Assembly (NCBI GenBank): GCA_041398785.1 | Contig: JAWKUA010000003.1 | Span: 1 to 64,000, forward strand | Length of the DNA: 64,000 nt | Source of the DNA: Planctomycetaceae bacterium | GTDB taxonomy: Bacteria > Planctomycetota > Planctomycetia > Planctomycetales > Planctomycetaceae | Direction: 5' to 3' | In this document: piece by piece, positions 1 through 8,787 of the stretch | Layout: every line of letters starts with the position of its first letter | Position numbering within the stretch: the stretch's first letter is position 1 | Notes under the pieces: model-generated | What the model saw: the letters and a program-made list of their open reading frames with translations, nothing else | Database searches by the model: none | Told to the model about the DNA's origin: nothing | Translations under genes and position numbers: made by a program

Positions 1-347
1 CTTTCAACGTCGGTTTGCCAGTGGGCGAGTCGATGACGCTTTTGGTGATTGATGGGTTTGGCGGTCGTTTCAGCGGGCTGGGGGTCATCGCCAATCGAAT
101 TCTGGAAGGAAGAGAGGACGCCTATCACGGATCACTGCTCACTTCCAATCCCGCTGAGCTGGTGATCCGCGTCACTCCCACTTCGGTCAAAGTCACCTGC
201 GATGGGAAGCAGATCGTCAATTGGACCGGCAACGCATCTGAGCTGACAATTCGCCGTCAATTCTGGAACTACCGAGACGACGCCATCTTTCTGGGGAGCT
301 GGAATTCCGAATTCATTCTTCGGTCAGCCACGATACGTTCTCTCTGA
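1..347 (+). CDS. C-terminal fragment of a beta-sandwich-like protein (partial)
   Basis: The reading frame is open from the left edge (first full codon at position 3), so this is the 3' end of a longer gene and the TTG at 15 is not a convincing start. About 114 residues are visible. They alternate hydrophobic and polar residues and are rich in Gly, Trp and Asn, with a stretch reading LVIRVTPTSVKVTCDGKQI followed by an FLGSWNSEF segment near the end. That pattern suits a LamG/concanavalin-like or DUF1080-type beta-sandwich, often found at the C-terminus of secreted or kinase-linked planctomycete proteins. The family assignment is an inference; no catalytic motif is visible and the N-terminal domains lie outside the window. 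Confidence 0.5.
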   Translation, partial: FNVGLPVGESMTLLVIDGFGGRFSGLGVIANRILEGREDAYHGSLLTSNPAELVIRVTPTSVKVTCDGKQIVNWTGNASELTIRRQFWNYRDDAIFLGSWNSEFILRSATIRSL

Positions 348-1191
348 AAAAAGCGTGGCAGGTTGACGGGGCAACCGGCAGCAACCGGGGCTGGCTGAGC
401 AATCCGTCGATTATGGCCGTTCGTGACCGCAAGACATCTTTGGAGCCTTTCGGTGTCCTGGAGCCCGCCGCCTGGGTCGGTCGGTACCGGCTGGTAGTGA
501 GTGCGTTCGCGTGACGCCTGTCGGCGGCTGAGAAAGGGCCGTGACCAACGCGACGGCCAAGCGTTTCGCGAATTTCCTGACGGTATGCCCCCAGAGTGCC
601 TGCGGACGTTGCCAGGCGGTCAAGTATCGGTGGGGCGATTTCGGAAATGACGCCTCGCTTGCAAGGATGAAGCTGGTGACCGGTCCAGTCGATGAGTTGC
701 GGGTATTCGGCCAGGGTTGTGGACAGGCCGATTACGGGGCTCAGTCATCCGGTTCCTGTCACCCTGGCGACGAAATGAGACGCCGATTCGACCGGAAAAA
801 GTCCTGAGTTGCGGTCTTGCTGATTCCATCGCGCTGCGAAACGCCTCTTCGGATAAGCTCGACGCGTTGTGCCCACGGACCGGCGGCAGCGCATGAGCCG
901 CGACAGCGAGAACCAGAAGTCCGCCGGAAATACAACGGCAGCCTGTTCTGGAGTCTGCGGCACGCAGATTCGGTGGCTGTCGAAGCCCGGAGACAGACAC
1001 ACTGAGGAGAAATTTGCCTGACTTAGGATGCTTCCCGAAATCTGCAGCACGTCAACCCGAATCAGCTCCCGACATTATGACCACGATCCCTAGTCACCCG
1101 TGGTCCGAAACCGGAGTGTACTTCAAAGGATCTCGAGCCGGTCCTACAACTCGTCAGTCTATGATTGCGTCATCATCGCAGGTTCTTCTTC
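348..1191. other. Gene-poor gap with no supported gene
   Basis: This 844-base stretch holds only short overlapping open frames on both strands, rich in Arg, Ser and Pro, as expected of chance frames in GC-rich DNA. None shows a domain, signal peptide or clear ribosome binding site. No RNA gene or strong hairpin was recognised. It may be a decayed gene or a long regulatory region. Confidence 0.5.
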
Positions 1192-1731
1192 ATGTCAAAT
1201 CCGCCCGATCCGTTTCAGCGCACCGTGAACGCTCGCATCGGCACTGCGCTGTTGACACTGGCGGGTGCGCTGTCTGTGCTGATTTTCCTGGACCGTGCGA
1301 CGTCCATTGCTGTTCCGTTTCCGGGGATCTGGTATCGCAGTCGCGGGTTGCACCTGGTGCTGTGCATTGGTCTGTATGTGCTGGCGTGGCTGACGCTGAG
1401 AAATGCGTCGGATCCGCCGGATGACGAACACGCCGGAACGGTGCCATTGTCGTTTCGTTCGGTTCGGATGTTTACGAAGCACCACTGCGAATTGTGCGAC
1501 CGCCGACAGAAGTGCTCGCGGCGATTCCGAGATCAACTGCCGGACGTCGAAGTCATTGACATTGAAGGCGACGCGGAACTGCAGCGGAGATTCGGCGAAT
1601 GGGTTCCCGTCGTTGAAATCGACGGCGAAGTGAGGTTTCGCGGTTCCGTGAATGCAGCCCTGCTGGAACGGATGATCGAAGCAAAACAGAATCAGCTCCG
1701 CCGAATGGCGGCAGACAGGGAAACGGCGTGA
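1192..1731 (+). CDS. Membrane-anchored glutaredoxin-like protein
   Basis: A 179-residue protein with two predicted membrane segments in its first half (about residues 16-33 and 53-69), then a thioredoxin/glutaredoxin-like domain. The segment MFTKHHCELCDRR at residues 93-105 puts a CxxC pair at C99/C102 after a short beta strand, as in the DUF836/glutaredoxin-like family. A VPVVEIDGEVRFRG stretch follows, matching the conserved cis-Pro and strand region of that fold. A thiol-disulfide role at the membrane is likely; substrate unknown. The ATG at 1192 was preferred over the TTG at 1165 because the extra nine residues are basic and atypical. The stop overlaps the start of the next gene by four bases (GTGA), so the two are probably translated together. 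Confidence 0.65.
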   Translation: MSNPPDPFQRTVNARIGTALLTLAGALSVLIFLDRATSIAVPFPGIWYRSRGLHLVLCIGLYVLAWLTLRNASDPPDDEHAGTVPLSFRSVRMFTKHHCELCDRRQKCSRRFRDQLPDVEVIDIEGDAELQRRFGEWVPVVEIDGEVRFRGSVNAALLERMIEAKQNQLRRMAADRETA

Positions 1732-2408
1732 ACACGCTGGGAATCTTCGCGAAGCATCCGGAACGCGGGACGGTCAAGACTCGACTGGCGGCGGCGATTG
1801 GGAACAGTTCCGCGGCCGAGTTGTACGCGGCGTTTGTGCGTGATCTGACCAAACGCTGTGGCACGTTGACAGATGTGTTATGTGTGGCGGTAACTCCGGA
1901 ATCCGAAGCCGCGCGCAACTGGTTTACGCCGCTGCTGAGTACGAACGCCGCGCTGGAGTTTCAGCCCGGCGGAGACCTTGGGGAACGCATCGGCTGGTTC
2001 TTCGAAAGCAGGGCAGGGCGGGGCAGCGGACGCAGCGTGCTGATCGGTTCGGACAGCCCTGATCTGCCGGATGAGCTGATTCGTCAGGCGTTCGCTGAGC
2101 TCGACACGCATGACGTCGTGCTGGGACCCGCCACCGACGGAGGATTTGTGCTTGTCGGTATGAAGCAGCCGCCGGGGACGCTGTTTGACGGCATTCGCTG
2201 GAGTCAGCCGACGACCCTGTTCGACCTGCTTCGGGCAGCGGCGAGACAGCACCTGTCGACGGTCCTGTTGCAGCCGTGGTACGACATCGACACGATCGAG
2301 AACCTTGGCACGCTGCGTGCGCTGCAACATGGGGAAGTCGCGGGGAACCTTCAGCCGGCGAAGTGTCCGCGAACGGCTGAAGTGCTGTCGGGGTTGTCGA
2401 TGTTCTGA
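1728..2408 (+). CDS. TIGR04282/DUF2064 family glycosyltransferase-like protein
   Basis: A 226-residue protein starting at a GTG that overlaps the preceding stop. It opens with LGIFAKHPERGTVKTRLA, the nucleotide-binding signature of the nucleotidyltransferase-like GT-A fold in the DUF2064 (TIGR04282, arsenosugar-biosynthesis-associated glycosyltransferase) family. LIGSDSPDLP supplies the metal-binding DxD-like motif and GPATDGGFVLVG the conserved substrate loop. Its length is normal for the family. Members often sit beside a family-2 glycosyltransferase; here the partner is a glutaredoxin-like protein instead. The product in this organism is unknown, and the arsenosugar link comes only from the family name. 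Confidence 0.8.
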   Translation: MNTLGIFAKHPERGTVKTRLAAAIGNSSAAELYAAFVRDLTKRCGTLTDVLCVAVTPESEAARNWFTPLLSTNAALEFQPGGDLGERIGWFFESRAGRGSGRSVLIGSDSPDLPDELIRQAFAELDTHDVVLGPATDGGFVLVGMKQPPGTLFDGIRWSQPTTLFDLLRAAARQHLSTVLLQPWYDIDTIENLGTLRALQHGEVAGNLQPAKCPRTAEVLSGLSMF

Positions 2409-2558
2409 CGCCCTGAGTGTAGACGTTTATCCGTCGCGTGAAGCAGGCAACCGGCGGATTTGGGGATCGTTTGGGCGTTCGCGGCTCATTACCAGGATTC
2501 ATCAGGCCCGGTGAGCCGAATTCTCAACGGGCGCAAGCCGAATCCGCCTGAGTCGCGT

Positions 2559-2586
2559 TTGGCCCGCCCAGCGGATGCTCTATACT
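2559..2586 (+). promoter_or_regulatory. Candidate sigma-70-type promoter upstream of the response regulator
   Basis: TTGGCC at 2559-2564 and TATACT at 2581-2586 are separated by 16 bases. The -10 element differs from TATAAT at one position. It lies about 40 bases before the chosen start at 2628. Consensus match only; planctomycete promoters are poorly defined. Confidence 0.4.
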
Positions 2587-2627
2587 TCGCCGCCAGCGGA
2601 CCCAGCGACATTCGACGGAACCTGACC

Positions 2628-3101
2628 ATGACCAGTGACGAAATCAACCTGACCGGCTCACGCGTGCTGATTGCAGATGACAATGAACAGAATCGCGAAC
2701 TGCTGGACGCGTACCTGTCGGACGAAGGCTACGAGATCCTGATGGCGAACGATGGTCATCAGACGCTGCAGGCGGTCGAACAGCAGCACCCCGATCTGAT
2801 TCTGCTGGATATCATGATGCCTCGGATGAGCGGCTATGAGGTCTGCGAGCAGCTTAAGGCCGATGCGGAAACTCGCGACATTCCGGTTCTGATGGTGACA
2901 GCGCTGAATGAAATGGGCGACATCGAAAAAGCGGTCGAAGCGGGCTGCGACGACTTCCTGACCAAGCCGGTCAATCAACTGGAACTGAAGACCCGCGTGC
3001 GTTCGCTGCTGCGAGTCCGCCATTTGGCCAGCGAACGTGACCGATTGCTGGCTTACCTGCACGAAATGGAACAGCAGGTCCTGCAGGTGCGCGGCGGCTG
3101 A
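2628..3101 (+). CDS. Stand-alone response regulator (receiver domain)
   Basis: A 157-residue single-domain response regulator. The receiver domain covers about residues 12-130. It shows the acidic pair D17/D18 in VLIADDNEQNRE, the phospho-acceptor D61 in LILLDIMMPRMSGYE, T91 in LMVTAL and K113 in FLTKPVN, so all residues for phosphotransfer are present. A short helical tail (about 131-157) follows, with no DNA-binding or enzymatic output domain, so it probably acts by protein contact or as a phosphorelay element. The frame is open back to 2460, but the ATG at 2628 starts where homology begins and lies downstream of a good -10 element. No histidine kinase is encoded next to it, so the partner is elsewhere. 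Confidence 0.88.
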   Translation: MTSDEINLTGSRVLIADDNEQNRELLDAYLSDEGYEILMANDGHQTLQAVEQQHPDLILLDIMMPRMSGYEVCEQLKADAETRDIPVLMVTALNEMGDIEKAVEAGCDDFLTKPVNQLELKTRVRSLLRVRHLASERDRLLAYLHEMEQQVLQVRGG

Positions 3102-3204
3102 CGCGAACGTACCGCGTCCGTGCGACGGACGCCGGTTTCCGCCTTTGCATTCAACGGGCAACCAGTCCCGCGGGATGCCCCACTTTCCGCACCGTCTGAA
3201 CGCA

Positions 3205-4461
3205 ATGTCTGCCGAACCATCGTCCACTGAGTGTGCCGCAGCTGCTTCCGATTCTGTTCGCGTGTTCCTGAAGAAGCGGAAAGCTCAGCCGTTTTTCGGT
3301 CGGCATCCGTGGGTGTTCGCCGGAGCAATCGACCGGATCGAAACAGAGGGGCAGGGCACCGACGGAATCCTTCCCGGAACACCAGCGGAACTTTGGTCGC
3401 ACGAAGGCCGGTTCATCGCTCACGGGCTGGTCAATCCGCACAGCAACATTCGGATGCGGCTGTATTCCTGGGAGCAGGCTCGCCCGATCGGAACGGACCT
3501 CTTCCGCGACCGCATCCGGTACGCCGTGGAACTGCGACGCGGATTGTTCGATCTTCGATCCGACTCAACCGGCTGTCGGCTGATCTTCAGCGAGTCCGAC
3601 CAGCTTTCCGGTCTGACAGTGGACCTGTATTCCGGATTCCTGCTGGTGCAGTTCACCAGCCTTGCGCTGTACGAACATCGTCAGCCGATCCTGGAATCGC
3701 TGACGGCCGAGTTGTCACCGCGGGGAATCTGGCTGCGAACGGAGAAGGGCATGAGAGAAGCCGAGCGTCTGGAAGCCGTGGACGGGCTCATCGCCGGCGA
3801 AGAACCGCCTCGTCCGCTGTTCATTGAAGAACACGGCGTGCAGTATGGCGTCGACGTGCAGCAGGGCCAGAAGACGGGCAGCTATCTGGATCAGCGGGAC
3901 AATCGGCTGGCGGCGGCCCGGTACACGAGTGGTCATCGCGTGCTGGATGCGTTTTGCTTTTCCGGCGGATTCGGAATTACGGCCGTGAAGCTTGGCGGTG
4001 CGGTTTCGGTCCTGGGATTGGATTCCTCCGAATCCGCGCTGACACTCGCATCGGCGAATGCCGAACTGAACAGCGTCGCCGACCGATGTGAGTTTCGGCG
4101 GGGCGACGTTCATGAAGTGCTGGCGGAATTGGCGGAGCAGGGCAGGGTGTTTGACACCGTGATCCTTGACCCGCCGCGCATGGCCCGCACGCGCGGTGGC
4201 CTGCCAAGGGCGATCAAGGGGTACCTGCGGCTGAACACCGCGGCGCTGCGCGTCCTGCGGCCGGGCGGAATGCTGGTGACGTGCAGTTGCTCGGGGCTGC
4301 TGCCGATGACGGATTTTCAGGAAGTTGTGGGCGAGGTTTCGCGATCCACAGGCCGGACGATTCAGGTCCTGGAAAAGCGAACGCAGCCGGCGGACCATCC
4401 CGTCGCGGTGACATGCCCCGAATCCGAATACCTGAAGATGCTGATCTGCCGCGTTGACTGA
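3205..4461 (+). CDS. rlmI: Class I SAM-dependent rRNA methyltransferase (RlmI-like)
   Basis: A 418-residue protein with the layout of RlmI (23S rRNA m5C1962 methyltransferase). An N-terminal PUA-type RNA-binding region carries FFGRHPWVFAGAI. The linker motif is DVQQGQKTGSYLDQRDNR. The Rossmann-like methyltransferase domain has the SAM loop VLDAFCFSGGFG, VILDPPRMAR and a VTCSCSG segment whose cysteines fit the m5C chemistry. The frame is open back to 3037, overlapping the response regulator. The ATG at 3205 was chosen because it removes that overlap; an ATG at 3175 is also possible. It converges with the next gene with 26 bases between. The family is clear, the exact target base is inferred. 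Confidence 0.85.
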   Translation: MSAEPSSTECAAAASDSVRVFLKKRKAQPFFGRHPWVFAGAIDRIETEGQGTDGILPGTPAELWSHEGRFIAHGLVNPHSNIRMRLYSWEQARPIGTDLFRDRIRYAVELRRGLFDLRSDSTGCRLIFSESDQLSGLTVDLYSGFLLVQFTSLALYEHRQPILESLTAELSPRGIWLRTEKGMREAERLEAVDGLIAGEEPPRPLFIEEHGVQYGVDVQQGQKTGSYLDQRDNRLAAARYTSGHRVLDAFCFSGGFGITAVKLGGAVSVLGLDSSESALTLASANAELNSVADRCEFRRGDVHEVLAELAEQGRVFDTVILDPPRMARTRGGLPRAIKGYLRLNTAALRVLRPGGMLVTCSCSGLLPMTDFQEVVGEVSRSTGRTIQVLEKRTQPADHPVAVTCPESEYLKMLICRVD

Positions 4462-4487
4462 CGGACGGCAGAGCGGACTTCGACACG

Positions 4488-5834
4488 CTACGGCGATTCC
4501 GCCTGTTTCGCGGACCGCGACAGTTTGATCAGGACGTCATCCAGTTCCTTCAGACCTCGTTCCCGGTCGATTTCGTAAAGGCCGCTGCGATAGTGAACGA
4601 CGCTGCCTTCCGGCGAAACAACCACCCACAACGGCAGATCGCCGTTGTCCTCGCGAGGATCCCCGAGTGCTCGCAGCAGAGAACCGTTGTCGTAGCCGAT
4701 GGGATAGCTGAGGTTCATGAACTCAATCAGCTTTCGAGCACTTCTGCGACCGGCGGCAACGCTGCTTTGCTGCTGCAAGGCAGGGTTCGTGGAAACGCCG
4801 ATCACTTCAACCCTGGCCGATTTGCGCCGGCCCGCCAGAAAATCCAGATAGCCGATCTGGCCGTAGGGTTCCGTCAAAGGCTTGTCGGTGTACTTCCAGA
4901 AGTGCAGCACAATCGTCTTGCCCTTCATCGACTCGGAAGAAACGGTACCGCCGCTGACCAGGCTGAGTGAAAACTCGGGAGCGGGCTGATTCAGCAACTG
5001 CTGTTGTCGCTCGACTGATCGGGCAACGCGCTGCTGCTGGCGGTCGGCGTCACGGTCGATCCGTGCCACCAGCTCCTGCAACGGCGTGTCACCGGCCAGG
5101 ATCCGAATTTCTTCCAGTGCTTCAGACGCAACTTGCGTCTGTCGCGGAGACAGTTCACCGGACTGCGAATTCGGCTGTCGTCCGATCGCCGCCTGCAGTT
5201 CCAGCAGGGCGGAAGCAAGCACGGCTGTTCGTTCCGCCACATCGGATTCCATTGGTTCATCGAGGGTCCGGCTGATCGACAGTTCGAATGGATCTCCCTG
5301 TCCCATGAAAACGCGCTGCCGTGCTTCGCGCAGCAGGCCGCTGGCTTCGTCAACCAGAAGCGATTGCCGCCGACCGCGCTGCTCCGTGGCTTCGACTTGC
5401 AGACACGGCGCACCGTCGACCGTTTCGCTTCCCGAAACTTCGAACTTCCACCGGTCGGTGACCCACGAAGGATTCGCTTTCGAATCCGCCGGAAGATCCA
5501 GCCGCAGCGAAGGCAGCGGCAGGTCGAACGGCGTGCCTTCGTATTCGTAGACCAGACGAGGCGACGGTCGCGAGGAATTGTCATCCAGGCGTCCAAAACT
5601 TTCCGGCCACGGACAACCTGCGCGTTCGTCATCAAGGACGCAGAAAAATGCGAGCGGGGAAGTCATCAGCAGCACTTCAAAACGTCGCAGAATCTGAACC
5701 TTTCCGTCAGATTCCGGCTTTGCCAGAGAGCCCTGGAAGCGGATCAGCCTGGCGTCGCCGGCGAAGGTTTTCGAGGAGGTCACCAGGCACAGCAGGATCG
5801 CTGACACGAAAAGAGGCGCCGAAAAACGTTCCAT
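4488..5834 (-). CDS. Secreted redoxin/TlpA-like protein lacking active-site cysteines
   Basis: A 448-residue protein beginning with a signal peptide (MERFSAPLFVSAILLCLV, processed after TFAG). An unassigned N-terminal half of about 300 residues is followed by a thioredoxin-fold domain introduced by PAPEFSLSLVSGGTV. Where TlpA proteins read WCxxC, this one reads LHFWKYTDKPLTEPYG, and no cysteine occurs anywhere in the domain. Later fold elements (VEVIGVSTN, LPLWVVVSPEGSVVHYRSG) are intact, so this is a redox-dead thioredoxin fold, perhaps a binding or scaffold domain. The open frame extends to 5966, but the ATG at 5834 gives the clean signal peptide. It is divergent from the kinase gene. Confidence 0.7.
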   Translation of the reverse strand: MERFSAPLFVSAILLCLVTSSKTFAGDARLIRFQGSLAKPESDGKVQILRRFEVLLMTSPLAFFCVLDDERAGCPWPESFGRLDDNSSRPSPRLVYEYEGTPFDLPLPSLRLDLPADSKANPSWVTDRWKFEVSGSETVDGAPCLQVEATEQRGRRQSLLVDEASGLLREARQRVFMGQGDPFELSISRTLDEPMESDVAERTAVLASALLELQAAIGRQPNSQSGELSPRQTQVASEALEEIRILAGDTPLQELVARIDRDADRQQQRVARSVERQQQLLNQPAPEFSLSLVSGGTVSSESMKGKTIVLHFWKYTDKPLTEPYGQIGYLDFLAGRRKSARVEVIGVSTNPALQQQSSVAAGRRSARKLIEFMNLSYPIGYDNGSLLRALGDPREDNGDLPLWVVVSPEGSVVHYRSGLYEIDRERGLKELDDVLIKLSRSAKQAESP

Positions 5835-6071
5835 GAAAGTTCCTGTGTGATGAATCAGGGGAATGCCGGGGGGCAGGAAAAAATCGGCGGCTGTGATTTT
5901 TCCGCATAGCGGAATCGGCCGAAAAGGTCGCGTGTTCGTATCGCGGACGAATCGTTGCGAATTCACAACGATTCCAACTATCCCACAAAGATGTCACCCG
6001 GACAATGCCCGGTTGCGCCGCGGCAATCGTCGTGCAACCACAGCAGCAACTTCGTCCGGCGAGATTACCCG

Positions 6072-6101
6072 TCGCAAAATGCGGTACCATCGGACTATAC
6101 T
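6072..6101 (+). promoter_or_regulatory. Weak candidate promoter upstream of the kinase
   Basis: TATACT at 6096-6101 is a good -10 element about 60 bases before the GTG at 6161. The best -35 candidate, TCGCAA at 6072-6077 with an 18-base spacer, is poor. It sits between the divergent redoxin-like and kinase genes. Confidence 0.28.
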
Positions 6102-6160
6102 GGGGCCGGTTCAATAGATCGCCGTCAGACGTTTCGAACAAGAATCAAAGGGTGAGTGTT

Positions 6161-7699
6161 GTGGCTGAAGGAATTCAGACCGTCGGTGGTTACGAATTGC
6201 GTAACTGCGTTGCGACGGGAAGTTCGACGCAGATCTGGGAAGTCAACGAAGTGGGCAGCACGGCTCAACTGGCCATGAAGCTGCTGCTGCCGGACGCTCA
6301 CAAGGAAGTCGAACAGAAGGCGATTCTGAAGCATGAATTCAAAGTCGGACGTTCGCTGGACCATCCGTCGTTTCTGAAGTTTTACAAGATCGAAGTCAAC
6401 CGCGATCACGGTTTCTTCGTGATGGATTACTTTCGATCGCCAAGCCTGAAGTCGCAGATCACCAGCAGCCGTGCCAGCGTTCAGTCGTGTTTTAAGAAGC
6501 TGTCCGAATCGCTTTGTCTGGCGTACCAGTATCTGCACGATCAGGGCTGGCTGCATCGGGACGTGAAGCCCGACAACATTCTGGTGAACAAGACGGGCGA
6601 AGCTCGCGTGATCGACTTTTCGCTTTCCGCGCGGGCGAAAGGCAAGCTGGCGGTCATGTTGTCCGGTAAGCAGAAGGCGATTCAGGGCACGCGGACGTAT
6701 ATCGCTCCGGAGACAATTCTGAAGAAGGCACCCACATTTCTGACGGACCAGTACAGCCTTGGCGTCACGTTCTATGAAGTGCTGACCGGCGTGCCGCCGT
6801 TTGCCGGAACGTCTCCCAACGATCTGCTGAAAAAGCACATCGCCGACAAGCCTCAGGAACCGTCGCTGCTGAATCCGAACGTGACACCGGAACTCGACCG
6901 GATCATCGTGCAGATGCTGGCCAAGAAACCGGATCAGCGGTTCGGAAGTATGCAGGAAGTGGCTTCGGCCCTTCGCGGCATCAAACCGTTTAAGGAAGAT
7001 CCCGTCCAGCTGCAGGAACGCCAGCAGCGTGAAGCCAAAGAAAAGCAGGCGGCATCCGTCGACAAGCGACTCGACAGCCGCGCCGATGCCGAACGCGTGG
7101 CGATGGGCATCGAGGCACCCATGAAACCGAAGAAACGCGCGCCGACCGCGGCGATGCTGAAGGAAATGAAAAAGCTGGAGGCCGAAAAGCAGAGGCAAGA
7201 GCAGAAGAAGGGCCTGGCGGGACAACCGCAACAGCCGATGATGCCCGGCTTCGCTCCGGGCTACATGCCGGGAATGATGCCGATGCAGATGCCATACGGC
7301 CAGGCAATGCCGCAGATGCCGTACCCCGGTTCGATGGCACCCGGAATGTACCCGCCAGCGCAGTATCCCGGTCAGCCGATGCCTGGACAGCCGATGCCTG
7401 GTCAGATGATGCCTGGTCAGATGATGCCTGGTCAACAAGTGCCCGGTCAGCCAATGCCGGGACAGCAGGTGTCCCCGCAGCACGCACCGGGACAGCATCC
7501 GTCCGAACCGCAGTCGGTACCGACACAATCGGGTCCGGCGGCGACTCAGCAGCAGAAGCCCCCGCAGCAGCAGGCACCGCAGATTCGCCTGCCGCTGGAC
7601 CGACCGGAGGCTCCAAGGCCGGCGCCGGAAGCGGCGCATCTGGAAGAAGCGACCGCTGACGACCTGGCCGCCTTCATGGAAGGCCTGGACGTCGACTGA
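6161..7699 (+). CDS. Serine/threonine-protein kinase with DFS motif and MPGQ-repeat tail
   Basis: A 512-residue cytoplasmic protein. The kinase domain spans about residues 10-285. The beta-3 lysine is K40 (LAMKLLL), the catalytic loop HRDVKPDN is at 132-139 and the APE motif at 182-184. Subdomain VII reads DFS (152-154) instead of DFG, and the glycine loop (ATGSSTQIWEV) lacks the usual GxGxxG. A charged Lys/Glu/Gln linker follows (about 285-350), then a Met/Pro/Gly/Gln-rich tail with repeated MPGQ units (about 355-500), and an acidic C-terminus. No membrane segment is present, unlike many PknB-type kinases. The GTG at 6161 was chosen because AAAGGG lies eight bases upstream; the frame is open back to 6005. 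The low-complexity tail may mediate interactions. Confidence 0.82.
   Translation: MAEGIQTVGGYELRNCVATGSSTQIWEVNEVGSTAQLAMKLLLPDAHKEVEQKAILKHEFKVGRSLDHPSFLKFYKIEVNRDHGFFVMDYFRSPSLKSQITSSRASVQSCFKKLSESLCLAYQYLHDQGWLHRDVKPDNILVNKTGEARVIDFSLSARAKGKLAVMLSGKQKAIQGTRTYIAPETILKKAPTFLTDQYSLGVTFYEVLTGVPPFAGTSPNDLLKKHIADKPQEPSLLNPNVTPELDRIIVQMLAKKPDQRFGSMQEVASALRGIKPFKEDPVQLQERQQREAKEKQAASVDKRLDSRADAERVAMGIEAPMKPKKRAPTAAMLKEMKKLEAEKQRQEQKKGLAGQPQQPMMPGFAPGYMPGMMPMQMPYGQAMPQMPYPGSMAPGMYPPAQYPGQPMPGQPMPGQMMPGQMMPGQQVPGQPMPGQQVSPQHAPGQHPSEPQSVPTQSGPAATQQQKPPQQQAPQIRLPLDRPEAPRPAPEAAHLEEATADDLAAFMEGLDVD
7340..7490 (+). repeat. In-gene repeat encoding (M/V)PGQ units
   Basis: Imperfect tandem copies of a short unit (variants of ATGCCTGGTCAG and CCCGGTCAGCCG) encode at least seven PGQ motifs in the kinase tail. 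Such tracts can expand or contract by slippage. Confidence 0.75.
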
Positions 7700-7821
7700 T
7701 CGATCCCGCAGGATCGAAGGGATCAACGGTTCCCGAGGATCCCTGTTCCCGGACGCCACCGGTTCATCTACAGTTCCGCGGCGACAGTTCATGACATTGC
7801 GGAACGTACCAAAGAACTCAC

Positions 7822-8787
7822 ATGGCACCGATGCACCAATTGGCGTTTGAAAAGCCCATCTACGAACTCGAAGACCAGCTCGCGAAACTGGAGTCACAGC
7901 CGAATCCCACCGCGGCCGTTCAGGAGAGCATCCGCAGAATGCGCGTGGAACTGACTCAGGTCACGCGCGAGCGCTACGACAACCTGGATCCGTGGGAGGT
8001 TGTGCAGGTATCGCGGCACCCGGAACGGCCGCAGACTCCCGATTACATCGAATTGGTCTTTGACGAATTCGTCGAACTGCACGGCGACAAATCCTTCGGT
8101 GATGATCGGGCACTGATCACGGGCTTTGCCAAGCTCGACGGGCGAAAGGTCATGCTGGTCGGCCACCAGAAAGGCCGCACGCTGAAGGAACGCAACGAGT
8201 GTCTTTACGGCTGTGCTCACCCGGAAGGATATCGCAAGGCGATGTCGAAGATGGAAATGGCATCACGTTACGGCCTGCCGATCATCTGTCTGATCGACAC
8301 TCCCGGCGCCTTTCCCGGCGTCGAAGCCGAAGAACGCGGGCAGGCCTACAACATCGCCGTGAACCTGCGGGACATGTCGACTCTGGAAGTTCCGATTGTC
8401 TGCGTGGTGATCGGCGAAGGCGGTTCCGGCGGAGCTCTTGGCATCGGAATTGGCGATCATGTCGCAGTGCTTCAATTCGCTTATTACTCGGTGATCAGCC
8501 CGGAAGGTTGTGCCGGCATCCTGTGGAAGCACAAAAGACATGCTGACAAGGCTGCCAAGGCACTTCGGTTTACCAGCAAAGATCTGCTGACAATGGGCAT
8601 CGTCGACGAGATCGTTCCGGAACCGCTAGGCGGAGCTCACCGGAATCATCGCCAGATGGCAACGTCGCTGAAAGGCAGTCTGTGCGCCGCACTGCAGCGG
8701 TTCGATCGGTTCACGCCGGAGCAGCTTGTGGAACACCGCTACAACCGATTTCGGAATATCGGCGTATTCGAAGAAGGCGCCGTTTAA
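7822..8787 (+). CDS. accA: Acetyl-CoA carboxylase carboxyltransferase subunit alpha
   Basis: A 321-residue protein of normal AccA length. It starts with the N-terminal helical region typical of the subunit (FEKPIYELEDQLAKLE), then the carboxyltransferase core: HPERPQTPDYIELVFDEFVELHGD, GHQKGR, HPEGYRKAMSKMEMASRY, IDTPGAFPGVEAEERGQA and GEGGSGGALGIGIGD. These motifs make the call firm. With AccD it transfers the carboxyl group from carboxybiotin to acetyl-CoA, giving malonyl-CoA for fatty-acid synthesis in the cytoplasm. accD and the biotin subunits are not nearby, so the complex is encoded at several loci. It lies 122 bases after the kinase gene on the same strand; I see no functional link. 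Confidence 0.97.
   Translation: MAPMHQLAFEKPIYELEDQLAKLESQPNPTAAVQESIRRMRVELTQVTRERYDNLDPWEVVQVSRHPERPQTPDYIELVFDEFVELHGDKSFGDDRALITGFAKLDGRKVMLVGHQKGRTLKERNECLYGCAHPEGYRKAMSKMEMASRYGLPIICLIDTPGAFPGVEAEERGQAYNIAVNLRDMSTLEVPIVCVVIGEGGSGGALGIGIGDHVAVLQFAYYSVISPEGCAGILWKHKRHADKAAKALRFTSKDLLTMGIVDEIVPEPLGGAHRNHRQMATSLKGSLCAALQRFDRFTPEQLVEHRYNRFRNIGVFEEGAV

Noticed and set aside
348..1191. Several overlapping short open frames
   Set aside because: None has a domain, signal peptide or ribosome binding site; frames occur on both strands at once.
6125..7897. 590-residue open frame antisense to the kinase
   Set aside because: It mirrors the coding strand of a clear kinase gene; the His/Arg/Leu-rich translation with no domain is a codon-bias shadow.
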